Shown here: in pieces, positions 11,508-22,749 of the stretch
Position numbering within the stretch: position 1 is the first letter of the stretch
Layout of the letters: every line of letters starts with the position of its first letter
NCBI GenBank assembly: GCA_022661535.1
Contig: JAKULF010000011.1
Location: 310,001-374,000, forward strand
Reading direction: 5' to 3'
DNA: 64,000 nt
Source of the DNA: Eutypa lata
Lineage: Eukaryota > Ascomycota > Sordariomycetes > Xylariales > Diatrypaceae
Notes under the pieces: model-generated
Database searches by the model: none
What the model was told of the DNA's origin: nothing
The model's input: only the letters and a program-made list of their open reading frames with translations
Translations under genes and position numbers: made by a program

Positions 11508-12494
11508 TCAATAGGTGAACTTCTGCCCCACCAGCTCCTCGCTGAGCTTCCAAAGCTTCTCGGCATTCTCCGGGTCCAGCGCATACTCGTACGGGTCCCT
11601 GATCTGGCAGTTCGACAAGTACGCAGGGGACCGCGCAGGCATCTCCGGGTCGAGCGCGGCCACAAGCGTGGTCGACGACCCCTGGCTCTTGGTCTTGAAC
11701 CGGGGCAGCTCCCAGACCCACTCGCGCCCAGTCTCCCGCAGGGCCACCTCCTCTACCACTTTCAAATGCTTCTCGATATCCTTGATGTGGGCCGGCAACC
11801 CCGTGCCCAAGATGCTGCCCGGATGGACGGCCGTCGAGGTGACACCGCTGGCGCCCAGCCGCTTCGTCAGACCCACCGCGAACAGGATATTGGCCGTCTT
11901 CGACTGCCCGTACGCTACGTATGGCTGGTAGGCCGCGCCGCCGGAGAAGTTGTAGTCGTCGAACCGGAAGGGGCCCATGCGGTGGCCGTGGCTCGTCAGG
12001 TTCACGACGCGCGCCTCCCCGCGGGCTTTGGCGGCCGCGAGAAGCGCCGGCACCAACAGGTTCGTCAGCAGGAAATGTCCGATGTGGTTCGACGACAGCT
12101 GGATCTCGTTGCCGCGCTTGTCGGTCGTGTAGTCGTGGATCGCCATGATGCCGGCGTTGTTGATGAGCACGTCGATGGCCGGTGCCGCCTCGAGGATGGT
12201 AGCCGCCGCCGCACGGACTGCGTCCTGGTCGCTGAGGTCGCACTGAACAAAGGTTAAGGGCACATTAGGCGCGGCAGCCTTGATGTCCTCGATGGCGGGC
12301 TGCGTGGTGCTGGCACTTCGCGAGACCAAAATCAGGTGGCCTGGCGCAGCGCGTGCCAGAGCGAGAGCGGTATAAGCACCGATACCCAACGCACCTGTGC
12401 CAGTGATGACGAAGGTGCGGCCTTCGACGCGCGAGGAGAAGAGGTCGATGACCTCCTCGCTGGTGGTCAATCCGTGGAATTCTGCTGAAGACAT
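11508..12494 (-). CDS. Short-chain dehydrogenase/reductase (SDR), single exon, 328 aa
   Basis: Single exon, 328 aa. Complete classical SDR: glycine-rich TGTGALGIG at residues 31-39, CDLSD (adenine-ring Asp) near 85-89, NNAG at 112-115, catalytic Ser168 in NLTSHG, Tyr185 and Lys189 in YGQSK. This is the same retinol-dehydrogenase-like group as the SDR at 4901 but clearly a different gene (no intron, shorter N-terminus), so it is not a recent duplicate. The coding region is strongly GC-rich. Predicted soluble and NAD(P)-dependent; substrate unknown. With the FAD oxidase, EthD protein and first SDR it forms a 9-kb group of redox enzymes. Confidence 0.93.
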   Translation of the reverse strand: MSSAEFHGLTTSEEVIDLFSSRVEGRTFVITGTGALGIGAYTALALARAAPGHLILVSRSASTTQPAIEDIKAAAPNVPLTFVQCDLSDQDAVRAAAATILEAAPAIDVLINNAGIMAIHDYTTDKRGNEIQLSSNHIGHFLLTNLLVPALLAAAKARGEARVVNLTSHGHRMGPFRFDDYNFSGGAAYQPYVAYGQSKTANILFAVGLTKRLGASGVTSTAVHPGSILGTGLPAHIKDIEKHLKVVEEVALRETGREWVWELPRFKTKSQGSSTTLVAALDPEMPARSPAYLSNCQIRDPYEYALDPENAEKLWKLSEELVGQKFTY

Positions 12495-13990
12495 TTTTTG
12501 TTTGTATTGTTGGATCAGTGCTAGACAGACTTAGAAGCAAACGGGCAGTGCTGTTGGTAACTGTACAGTCTGAACCTGAGCGAATCGTGGGTTCGTCCGC
12601 CTCCTTTATATCAACACCCACGCCCGGAGAAAGCGGGGTCCTTTACTCCGCGACGTTATCTTGGGCATCGACCTGTGATCCAGATCGTAACCTAGACTTC
12701 TTCGTCCTCGTACTATCTTGTCCTTATTTGATATAGTTTGTACGTAGTTCTGCATGTCGCCAAGGTCGCCGGACTTTATTGTTGATATCTGCGGCAAGCC
12801 AGCGTCAGCTACGCATATGGATGTATCGGATTTAACCGGACGAGTTCACGTTCTTGAGCTTTTACATGAGGTCTAAGATGTGATAACGTGATTCACTTCC
12901 TAGTCTACATATTCAAGTAGGTTTTATGATCCTTCTTCGCCTTAGGCATACATGGGTCAACCCAGAGAAGTCCTATCGCCGAAATACTGTGCTTAAGTCC
13001 GACTAGCAGCCCCTGGCTGCCGTGAGCCTTGCCTTTTTGGTATAACATTAAAGTGTTTTGCTCTTGGAGAATATGGTTAGTGTATGTGTTACTATTGTAT
13101 GAGTGAAATACTTACTTATCCTTAGTATTCTATTATCTGTCTTGTATCCCGGCCCCTATGTGAACGCTTAGAAAAGCACCTGTTGTAGGCACACTACAAT
13201 GAACGATAGCGTTAGTCAGGTTTAGAAGATAAAAGTTTATATACAGCTAGGGGAGGTGATAGAAGATGGTAATACTAATTCTAGGTTTGGCGTCTAGCGA
13301 ATTGCCTCCGGAATGGTATATATAGCTGTCTATGCGTTCATGTCAAAGATACCCAGTTTGGAGATGGAAGATATCGACTCGCTACACCGCCAGAAGATCC
13401 AGCCAGAGTCAGAGTGCATACATAACTCGGGGCACCGCCATAGCCTAGATATAAAAGGACAGGTAGTCCGTGAGGTCGGGATAAGCGGTCTTCGAGATAA
13501 GTGATCCGTAAGGTCGGTGATAGCTATTACTAAATAAACACCGAAATTAAAGTCAAGATACTTATTTTCAGCTTCACTTTAACCCTTGTCAGACCCCGGT
13601 CACTTATGCAACGAATGCAATCCATCATGCAACGTAGCCATTTTCGTTTACTGTAATCCATTAAATCGAGGGTGCTGGTGCATCATAAGTAACGAAATCC
13701 ACATGGCCGGCTGGTGGAGTGGGTTGAGTTACTTGCCAGCCTGCTCGTTGGCGGTTTTGACTAGTTAGTTATCTGTTGAGCCTAATGCGGCCTCCTTTAT
13801 AATATGAGTTTCAGGCCCAAGGTAGTCCAGCCACGGCTCCAGTACAAAATGCCGATATCGTTTTCGTGCCAGGCAAGGGTTACCAGCCGCTGGAGAAGAG
13901 TAACGATGTGTAACTCCACAAGATGCAGGGTGTTTGGTATTAGATAGTATGTTTTTATAACCTAAATTTTAGGTTTCATTTTTTTTGAAA
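12495..13990. other. Intergenic upstream of SDR; no gene seen
   Basis: About 1.5 kb. Includes the SDR promoter. Small open frames (for example 13313-13504, 63 aa) show no features. A short palindrome (CCTAAATTTTAGG, about 13962-13974) lies just outside the inverted-repeat element that follows. Confidence 0.45.
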
Positions 13991-14470
13991 TAATACCATA
14001 GGAGACCCCCTTTCTACGCACCCCTACTTCCTGCACAGCAAAAACTTTAAATCATTATACAAATCCCAAAAGTTCTTTTAGCTATAACTTTGCCATTTTA
14101 ATTGATAAAAATGTAAAACTTTATAATTATTATAATTATATAAAACGAACTTAATATCTAAAGACCTTATATTTTTCCGATTCTTATTTCGAAAGTTAAA
14201 GCATAAAGTATAATTTTTAAAATTTGTATGTATTTTTGGTAAAGAAAAGATATTATATATTAAATCGGAATAAATCGAAATAAATACTTAAAATTAAAAA
14301 CAAAGTATCATTATAATACAAAAAGTCTAATGGTTATTTTGGTATACATTTTACATTTATAGCTTATAAATTGAAGGAGTTTATTTTTTCGAGTTGTTTT
14401 GTATGGTAAATTTGTATAGAGCATGCAGAAGGTGGGGGCGTGCAGAAAGGGGGTCTTACATGGTAGTACC
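13991..14470. mobile_element. AT-rich inverted-repeat element (MITE-like), about 480 bp
   Basis: A 480-bp block whose ends are imperfect inverted repeats of about 45-50 bp. The left end (13991-14040) contains TACCATAGGAGACCCCCTTT and the reverse complement of the right end (14421-14470) contains the matching TACCATGTAAGACCCCCTTT; both continue with a related CTRCRCRCCCCYACYTYCTGCA tract. The interior is more than 80% A+T by eye, with no open frame. Terminal inverted repeats, a non-coding core and small size fit a non-autonomous DNA transposon (MITE) further degraded towards A+T, as by RIP. A TA target duplication is possible but not certain. The family is not recognised. Confidence 0.72.
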
Positions 14471-14747
14471 TTCTTCATAAAGGAGTTGCAAGGCCAGGCA
14501 TTGGCTTGTTAAACTTCTGTTCCTTGACTGGCTGATACCGAATATGTTCCTTTAGTTTTTTCCATTGTCCTGTTATTGGCTGGTTCTGTTAAGTTCCCTT
14601 TTTCTGATCTTACGTCATTTTTTACTACGTTATGACACGATCGTCATAGGCAAACGTGAATAATCCAGCACTTGTGGCTGATCATACATAATACAGTGTA
14701 ATATATGAAGTATGTCTCTCTGGATGCGCAGATAAAATTTTACGTGT

Positions 14748-16399
14748 CTAAACAAGAGATGCTACATCCCCCTTTCGAACCGTTCGTGTACAGGAATGCC
14801 AAGCTACAATTGTAGCACCCGTTAAAACCAAGGACACCACTACATATATCCAGATATAAGGTGACACCATACTCTTCTCAAGCCTCCAATCAAAAAAGGA
14901 CATTGAGAAGACAGTCTTGAGCCAACCAAGTCAGCAAAGGTAGGACATGGCGGACGGTAGTCAACTTACAGCAACAAAGGTAGCGGGGAGGAACGTCATT
15001 GTTAACAGAGCAATGGATCGCATCTGTTTTCCGTCCCTCTGAGTTGCTCTAGATATCTGCATGGTGGAGTGCGATATTTTCAGATTGATGTTTGTATCGT
15101 TCTTTGCAAGCCAATTCCACTCCTACAGTGTAGTTATCAGTCACAACTCCATGACTAGCCATGCTGCGGAGCTACATACCATTTGTGTTGCGAAACTCAA
15201 CCCATCAATGACCATTGAGCAGGCTCTGATCTTTTCATCGTATTCATTCGATATCTGCAGGAGTCTCTCCCTGATTCGAGTCCCTTGCCTTCTCATACAT
15301 GGTATCCAAGAGGCTTGCGGGGCCGGTTGGATTTTTGCAAACTGGGAACTCTCCAGCTCGGCAACATTCTCTATGAGAGTGTTAAGTTGAGCTCTCCAAT
15401 CCTTGAGTCCATTACGAAGATGGTTGATTTCTAGCCATTCTGTTGTGGAATCAGTATCTCCAGTAGTAGTAACACTACCGCTACCGGACTTCTCATTTGG
15501 AAAACCATGTTGCTGCGAGGAACTAGACCCAGGTCTGTTCTTTTCCATATCCTGAACGCGTTGCATGAGCTTCTGAACGTACTCTTCGACTAGATCAACA
15601 TGGCGGTTACGCTCCAAATCAGCGAATACAGTTGGTAAAGTCAAGGGGTGGAAAGTTCCAAGTTTGCAGTTCGAAAGGCGGGATACAACCGTAGTTCTGA
15701 CATCCTGTGGGCAACCATACATGATTGCATATGTAAATCTCCGATCGAAAAGGTATGTTGCAGAAAGGGCGAGGTCATTAGACCAAGAAGCAGTAGTTCG
15801 GCAGTTATATGCTAGTAAAACATTTGGTGAGTAATTTTCTTCAGCTGAGAAGCATCACATGATATGACTTGCTTACCTATAGTCCCTGGCATACCGTCAC
15901 CCCATGCTTCGAATTGCCGTGAGCAATGTGCTGTTGTGTTCCGATTGATCACTCGAGCTATGGAGCTATGAATGGGAAGCACTTCCGTGATTCTATCAAA
16001 GGTCTTTCGAGAGAATGGTAGTTTGGAGATTATGTTTGGATCGGGCCATCTACTCTCGGATCTCTCTGCGAATATTATGCAAACTCCATCGCACCAGGTG
16101 CTGGAGTTGCCATGGTACTCCTGGTTATGGTTAATTATCTTTCCAGAGTTGTTATGGCTTGGCATACGTTATCAAGCCATGTAGACCAGTCATCGTCAGT
16201 GACTAGAGTCCATGTTTGAGTTCTCCACAAACTCTCCTAGAAATTACAATTAGTGAGTCACTTCAGTAAGTACACATAGTTATTGTTCACCTACATCACT
16301 CCCTCGAGTGAGTACAAGAACAGTGCTAGGCCCGGGATAGAATCTAAAAATCGAAGTGTCGTTAGGTGATATATAGGGGTCTTCACGCAGCCAGTCCAT
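14748..16399 (-). CDS. CorA-like divalent-cation-transporter-domain protein, 6 exons, at least 456 aa
   Basis: Six minus-strand exons: 16295-16399, 16168-16236, 15877-16120, 15180-15811, 14970-15122, 14748-14915, together 456 aa. All five introns are GT-AG and 47-68 nt, and all phases close. N-terminal marker motifs include TWTLVTDDDWSTWLDN (exon 2) and MYGCPQDVRTTVVSRLSN (exon 4), followed by a long helical, coiled-coil-prone region with a Ser/Gly/Thr-rich insert. The C-terminus has RATQRDGKQMRSIALLTMTF then two membrane segments (about 386-406 and 420-440), as in CorA. The GMN signature of true Mg2+ channels is absent (FSMSFFDW at that place), so transport is doubtful. Such proteins are numerous in filamentous ascomycetes and often lie near HET or kinase genes. 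The start is uncertain: the frame is open eight codons upstream of the ATG, so a 5' exon may be missing. Confidence 0.78.
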
Positions 16400-17517
16400 T
16401 GTTCCGAAAACCAATTGCCTTAGAAACTAGCTATACTGCCGTTTATGGCCATACAGGAGATCATTTTATTCATACCCAACCTATATATGATGGTCTTGGG
16501 GTAAGTCCAACTTCCCCGCTCAGGCGAAAAATGGGCCGATTCAGCCTTGGGCTCACATTCAATAAAGCTTGCATGGAGTAGGTGACGGCCAGAAAGGCGT
16601 GGGGAGAATGCCCATCCACCATGCAGGTGCTTCGCCCAGTGATGGTGGTGGGTATTGTACACTTCAGAGAGACCGGGTACGCTCACCGAAAAGTTGGGTT
16701 TCATTGCATGAACTGGCACATTAACTGGCACATGATAGGCTTAACGGTTTGTGGTTGGTGGTTGGTGGTCTATCTTTGCCGAAGAACACCAACTGTATCT
16801 CCTAAGCCCCTCGCTATCACGTAAGATTGTGCGGTAATAAAATTGAGCCAGAAGTGAGGCTCTGGTCCTGTTTACAATGGTTTATTTGTGTGTATAAATT
16901 CAATAGCCACGCGCGCCCGGCACTGCCTGTCCGTTGCAAAGTGCCTGTCTGTTACAACCAGTAACGAACAACCCCTTCTTTTGCTATGCCCCGCCTAATA
17001 CATCAAGTGCTACCTATAAGGTATGGTAGCGTTGAGAGACTAGAGGCGGAATTACAAGCTATACTAGGCCCCAGTAACTTTAAGATCAGTGGTGTCAGTC
17101 CCATCCATCACTGAACTCTGATACTGTGTTTATTGATTATTGACTTCTGATTTAGATTCAGATGAACCAATGGACTGTGGAGGTTGCAAGACAGCTTACC
17201 CCGGTTGGTCTTCTAGGTTCCTTACTAGATTGAAGAGCTGACTCCTTGATTTATTAACAGGACGAGATTCGAACCATCAAGGAGAATATCAGGGTCCGCT
17301 ACCCTAGTTGATGTCGATGCTGGTAAACCCCGAGGATGAGTCTGTGTCATAGTTGCGATTTGACCAGGTCTTATCAGGAGCGAAATTTCATGTAATAAGA
17401 GCGTTTTCCAGAGCCCTTTGGGCCGCTTTCTCAGCTCATAGAATCTTCTGGAAGGGCAGATGCTACCCGCCAATGATTGATATCGATATTAAACCCCCAC
17501 AAGGACCGCTCTCTGTG
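16400..17517. other. Spacer between CorA-like and kinase genes; possible unmodelled exons
   Basis: A minus-strand 104-codon frame (16420-16731) with a His-rich HHHHWAKHLHGGWAF segment directly abuts the CorA-like gene; it could be 5' coding sequence of that gene or chance. A second minus-strand frame (17225-17473) follows the kinase stop, lacks an ATG and could be a spliced 3' exon. Neither has enough support to call. TTGGTGG repeats lie near 16750-16770. Confidence 0.3.
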
Positions 17518-19578
17518 CTATCTGTCGATGAACTTGTTTGAATTGTAAATCCTCATTAGACGAAGTTTGATGTAGCGAAGCCTTCTGATTAACTTTTCGG
17601 CGGTTTCACTCTTGGCTCTGTTGTTCTTTCCATGCAGATATTCTTTATCAAACCGGCATTGGTCGCGCAGCTTTTCCAGCTCCTTGGTGAGCTCGGGACA
17701 TTCGATGCGGTTCTTTTCGTCTACTACTAGCATCTTGACTTTGATAATCTGTAGGAAATCATGCAGAAATGTACTACAGCTTGTGTGAGATTGCAACTGG
17801 GATATATGCTAGTAGTGTGGTTAGCTGCCATTCCGCGCAAGTGATAAAAATTACTTTACCCACGTTTTTGACGGCCTTCTTAAGAACACCGTAGGGGCCC
17901 TTTCGACCCTCCTCTTTTCGGAAATATTCGTCACTAGCTATGGTTTGGTTGGAATGGCGCTCATCCCACCTTTTCGTGCTAAAGGCCTCAATCCCTTCAA
18001 ACCCAATCAACAACCATGTAACAAACTCGAGATATAGGCAACCAAGACACCATATGTCATATCTCCGAGAGATGTTGACATCTTCCACTGACTCCGGTGG
18101 GTTATATGTCAACGCTCTTCTCGAAGGGTCTAATCGATCTCTCGATTTGGATTTTGCGCCATGGAAAACTGTCAATCCAAAGTCTGATAGCTTTAGTACA
18201 CCTAGCTCGTGATTGTTGCTTGGGAATTGTAACACGTTTTCGGGCTTTATATCGCCATGCCTCCCAAATCGCTTAGCTGACGCCTCGGGCTCAAGCATGT
18301 CATCACGCCCTAAAATATTCGGTGAAGAATAAACGTCATGAATATGGTCGAGAGCTGTTGCTAGTCCATGGCACTGCTCAGCAACCCATAATATTGTCTC
18401 GGCTACTACAGGCTTTGGATTTCTCTTCCAATAGCTCATTAGATTCCCCCCATCAGCCCATGGGAAGAGCAAGTAATACCTGTTCTGGTGGTTAAACGCT
18501 GCGAGAACAGGGACAAGATGGTCGTGTAACTTGAATTTCTTTAGGGCCCCAAACTCCGCATCGAAGTCCTCCTTATTTCTTGAATCGAGAGACTTTAGTG
18601 CAAATACTCTCGCACTTTCCTGCTTAGGTGTCAGTTTTATCACTTTCCTTCTATCATAAAACAACGTACCATTTCAAAGTCGTAGTGGGCTTCATGTATT
18701 TTAATCATATGCACGACAGAATGGGTCCCCGTTTCGTCTTGTATTACATCATCTGCAGGTTGCCAAGGAAGCACTATTTTATCTTCTAGTGGATAGAAGA
18801 ATGGAGGCTGGTCGTGCCTTCGAGCAAAGAATGGAGAGATCATGTACCACTGGTACAAAAGAAAGAGATTTATCTCGTTAGGCGTCCAGGTGAAGAAAAA
18901 GTTCAATCGTTTATCATCATCTCTGAGGTCTTTTGGAACGAGGTGGTTGCCGCTACTGCAGAACGGTAGGTCCTTGTCGAAGAGTTCGGCCCTCTGGAAA
19001 TTGACGATCTCTTTCGGTTTCTCCGCTAGTATCAAGATAGCGAACAGTTGCTTCCCCACGTTCCTTTTCTCGTGGTTGGAAGTTCCGCATATATACTGAG
19101 CAATTTCATGAGCCCTAGGCCCAAACCCTTGAAAGTCTAATTCTCTAAGAACTTGTCGTCGAGTGAGGATTTCCTCCTGTGCATCGAGAGGAATAAAATC
19201 ATGGTGGTCCCTCCTGTGAAAGATTTTACCTCGAAGCATTGACTCTATTCTAGAATCTCCCTTTCCTAAGGTTCCATTTTCCCTTGTCTGGCTGAGAGTA
19301 ACACCACTCCGAGATCTTCTCGATGTGGAGCTAAAAGACAGGTGAGAGTGGGCATGACTTTCAGCTCTTGATAGGCGTTCTGAGAGTAATCCCTTTCCAT
19401 GGTCATGAATAATGCTGCTACGATCTGATAGTCGTTCTTTCCGAAGATCTGGATCCTGACGATCTGAGGGAGTAAGTATGATAGGAGGGACATTTCCCCG
19501 AATAGCCTCAACAGATGGGTCTAGCGCCTCCCCAGCTTGTCGCGTAGTTTGATAGCCCCCAGGGAGTTCGAATTGTTC
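17518..19578 (-). CDS. Protein kinase-domain protein, 3 exons, 651 codons, 5' end unresolved
   Basis: Minus-strand exons 18670-19578 (303 codons, open upstream to an acceptor TAG at 19579-19581), 17864-18619 and 17518-17808; both introns (GTACGT..CAG, GTGGGT..TAG) keep phase 0. Ser/Thr kinase fold: ATP-binding Lys in RVFALKSL, hinge LLFPWADGGNL, catalytic loop HGDIKPENVL, LSDFGL, PPESVED, then YDIWCLGCLYLEFVTW. HRD is replaced by HGD, as in many fungal HET-associated kinases; the Asp is kept, so it may be active. The glycine-rich loop is not obvious. The N-terminal third is basic and low complexity, then a fungal-specific domain (RRQVLRELDFQGFGPRAHEI). The C-terminal exon is an alpha-helical tail. 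The first exon is not certain: a 6-nt exon ATGAAT at 19635-19640 would give M-N before E-Q-F-E-L. An internal ATG at 19239 is a less likely start. Role inferred: signalling, possibly non-self response. Confidence 0.8.
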
Positions 19579-22500
19579 CTATCATGGAATGTAAGCTCTT
19601 CCTATTGAGATGTTATGATTTAGGTCTAACGCACATTCATTTTCAGTGTACTATGATTTCCTGTGTGAGTTAGATATTCCTGATGGAAAAGTTCAGGCCT
19701 TCAAGTCCGTGTAGCCCGATTCATGGCTGGCTAGCTGGTACATGTAAGTTACGCAATATTTTCGCCATGGGTGTTGCGGATCTACTCCGTCTTAATTCCT
19801 GATATATACATAGATGTTAGGCCTATGGCCTTTAGTCTTACCTGTCGCTTACTAGGAAAAAGAGCCGCCTCAGCATCCGAAATCTTTTACGCATACACGG
19901 TGCACCTATAGCTTACACTTAAGATAGAAGGTGTGATATTCGAATCGCTGCAGACGGTACAGACTGTGCAGGTAGCGTAGTAGTATGTTGCAACCGCCGA
20001 CTGGGCCCTGGCCTTTCTGCAACGGGCATATGCACTTCCACTCACCGACTGTGCCGGCGGCTAAGCCACCAGGAAAACATGATGTGATTCGCCACTACCA
20101 CATTGGTGGAATAAGCTCAGTTATCGGCAAATCTAGGAGGGTTAATGTCAGCTTCACAAGAAAATTTGAGTCGTATTGCGAACTACTCCTTCATCTCCAC
20201 GCACCAAAATCCATATTCTAATCATATCTACCCCCTAAGAGATCCCTTAGTATATTTCTAGCTGTATATATATATGTTTCGATTTGGCTCCTTAATACAA
20301 ACATTTGAAGAGAACGATATGGTACTGGTCCCAGCACCGACCCAACAGAAGTTGGCAGAATAGAGGGCGGGCTGAGCGGGGAAATGAAGTTAGGGAATTG
20401 GATAATGCTACTCTACTTGCATTTCTGAGATGGGGGGTCAATGTCACCTTTCATTTCGCAATCACGCTGAATTAGAGGCGTAGTGCGTGATTCTTTATTT
20501 AATGACTGGTTGGTTGGCTGGTTGGCATATTGCAGGATGACACATTTTTATGTCGGGGGCACCCCCCACGCGCATTCAGGATTCAGGCATTTAGGATGAC
20601 ACATCTTATGTCAGAGGCCCCCCACGCGCATTCCAGTGTTCAGGCACGTTGGCCACCTCCGTTATTAAAAGACTTCCGCATCCCCTACTGTCTTCAGCGG
20701 GGCTTTCGCTGATAAACTTGTGATCTACAAAGTATTGACGATTCTATACGCAACATATTGAAACCAAAGATATCGACCGACATAGCGAGCGTTCAGAATA
20801 TCCAAACATCACAGCAATGTCGCGAATAAGTTTTATCAGGCGTAGCCATAAATCACCATCACCTAATCGAGACTCTAAGACTATGCCGGGAAAGTCTGTG
20901 AATGTCAACAAGATGGAAAGCTTCCTCAACCGACAGTTCGGGAGCGATTACAGGGTCGATGTTAGTGGCATTTCACTACTGTATTATCTTCAACCCCGTA
21001 GCTAAATGCGAATAGATTCGTTATAACCAATGCACCATTCAGACGTCGCGACCCTTACTTCAGTCAGAGATCAACCAATTCATTATAACGTAGCTGAGGA
21101 TCTCAAGAAGAGAAACGTATTTGGGAGGTGGCGGTGCTCACAGGTTAAAATGAGGAGTTTATTTGGGCGCTGGAGCATGTTTACTATCTGTATTCTTAAA
21201 TGTTGATGGGCTTATTATATTAATATTTTAAAAACGCAAAAGTTCATGATGAATAATGTGAGGAGATCGTATTTATTACTTATCTTTTTCTCATTGTTGT
21301 GTTTACATGTTCAATTAACACGAAGTTACATCTCCAGCGCTTAATGTCTCATGACAATATTCCAATCAGGTTTCCCTCGAAGGTGTCTGGTGACTGAAAC
21401 GCTGGATGAAATCATGAGATACTTAACATACGACAATTTTAAACAGCAGGGCCATGCAAGCTACAATGGTGAGCACTGTACCATCATGGAACTGTAGCTA
21501 AATATTTAGCTAAGTATCAACCCGTTCGCACATCTCTACTGACCGTAAACCTGCAACTTATTGGCCGCCCCAACGCCAAGATAATGTGTGCACCTTTGCC
21601 CGGATACTTTGTCCTAATAGCCATCGGTACCCGTACCCGGATGACATTATGTTTAGCCTTATCTTGTCAAAGGATTTTATTTCCGTCCCTAGATATCAGG
21701 TGCTCACAACCTTGAAATATGAAAAGTTAGTGAAATTAACAAGTGCCAAACATGGATATTATCAACCAAGTATATATATACTTCCCCTCTTATATATGCC
21801 TTTAAAGTCCCGTAACTTTGTGATGGCAGAAGGCTAGAACGGTTATAGTCTTATTAAATGACACCATATTACACAATATAGGATAGCAAGCTTATATACT
21901 CAAGAAGTACACTATAAAAGGGATATTTGTTTACGCACCCGTGCACACACACACGCAGAGAGAGAGAGAGAGAGAGAAGAGAAAGAAAGGGGAAAATATG
22001 TCAAGCTGCCAAGATATGCATCTTATTAAATTCTAGTGGTCAACATAGCATACTGCTACTAGCTGCTTTCAATTTATTTAAATCTGTCAACCCGTTGTAA
22101 TAATTACTAGGAGTTAATTATTAGCTATTTAAAGGAGAGGACACAACGACCTCCCAGTCTATAAAAAAACACAGTTTTAGCTTAGATATTCCTTGTTAGC
22201 TAGTTACTATAGTCCTTGATCAGAGCCAGGTTGGTCGATTTAATATTCATATTCTCCTTGTGGTATCTGCTGAGTGAACTTGTACCTATAGTGATAGGGG
22301 TAAATACTATTCGTAGAATTAAACAGCTTAGCTCTAGTTTATTTATCATCCTACATCCTTAACTTCAGGAGAAGGATTTGACTACAAAATCTCTGGTTCT
22401 TCTAGAGTTAATCATAAGTAAGATGTTGTTCAATAAGACATTCCACCTTGGCAGCCTGGCAACTTGGGCAGCCTGGCCCACAAGCTAGCAAACCCCTGTA

Positions 22501-22749
22501 CTTATCGATAAGGCGATGACCTCAATTCCCCAATACCTTCACTTGAGCCTCCGTTACCCGGAACAAAACCTACCTAATTATTATGTAAATACCACTTATC
22601 AACTCCTTCCGTGCAATTTATTCACTGAACAAACCTAACACATTCAGAAACCTCCACTAACCAAAAAGGTGCATGCTGCTCGACATATGCTCTGCACCGC
22701 GATCCGAGGTCCGACGCTTCGCAGACTGATCTCCTCCCTAATCCCTAAA
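19579..22749. other. Long intergenic region with simple repeats
   Basis: About 3.1 kb without a supported gene. Holds a duplicated 55-bp segment (listed separately), an (AC)n-(GA)n microsatellite at about 21943-21977, TTGGCTGG repeats near 20508, and a 62-codon ATG frame at 20817-21005 (SRISFIRRSHKSPSPNRDSK start) that is not recognisable. The last few hundred bases are the promoter of the PNKP gene. Confidence 0.45.
20534..20646. repeat. Imperfect tandem duplication of a 55-bp unit
   Basis: Copy A 20534-20590 and copy B 20593-20646 share AGGATGACACAT, TTATGTC, CCCCCCACGCGCATTC and TTCAGGCA in the same order with a few substitutions and a small indel. Each copy contains the near palindrome GACACATnnnTATGTC. 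No coding potential. Confidence 0.8.

Noticed and set aside
17225..17300. GGTTCGAATC on the minus strand, resembling a tRNA T-loop
   Set aside because: The flanking five bases do not pair as a T-stem and no acceptor or D-stem can be drawn.
18640..19239. Kinase gene starting at the internal ATG 19239
   Set aside because: The same frame is open for a further 113 codons upstream to a good acceptor site, so the upstream part is probably coding.
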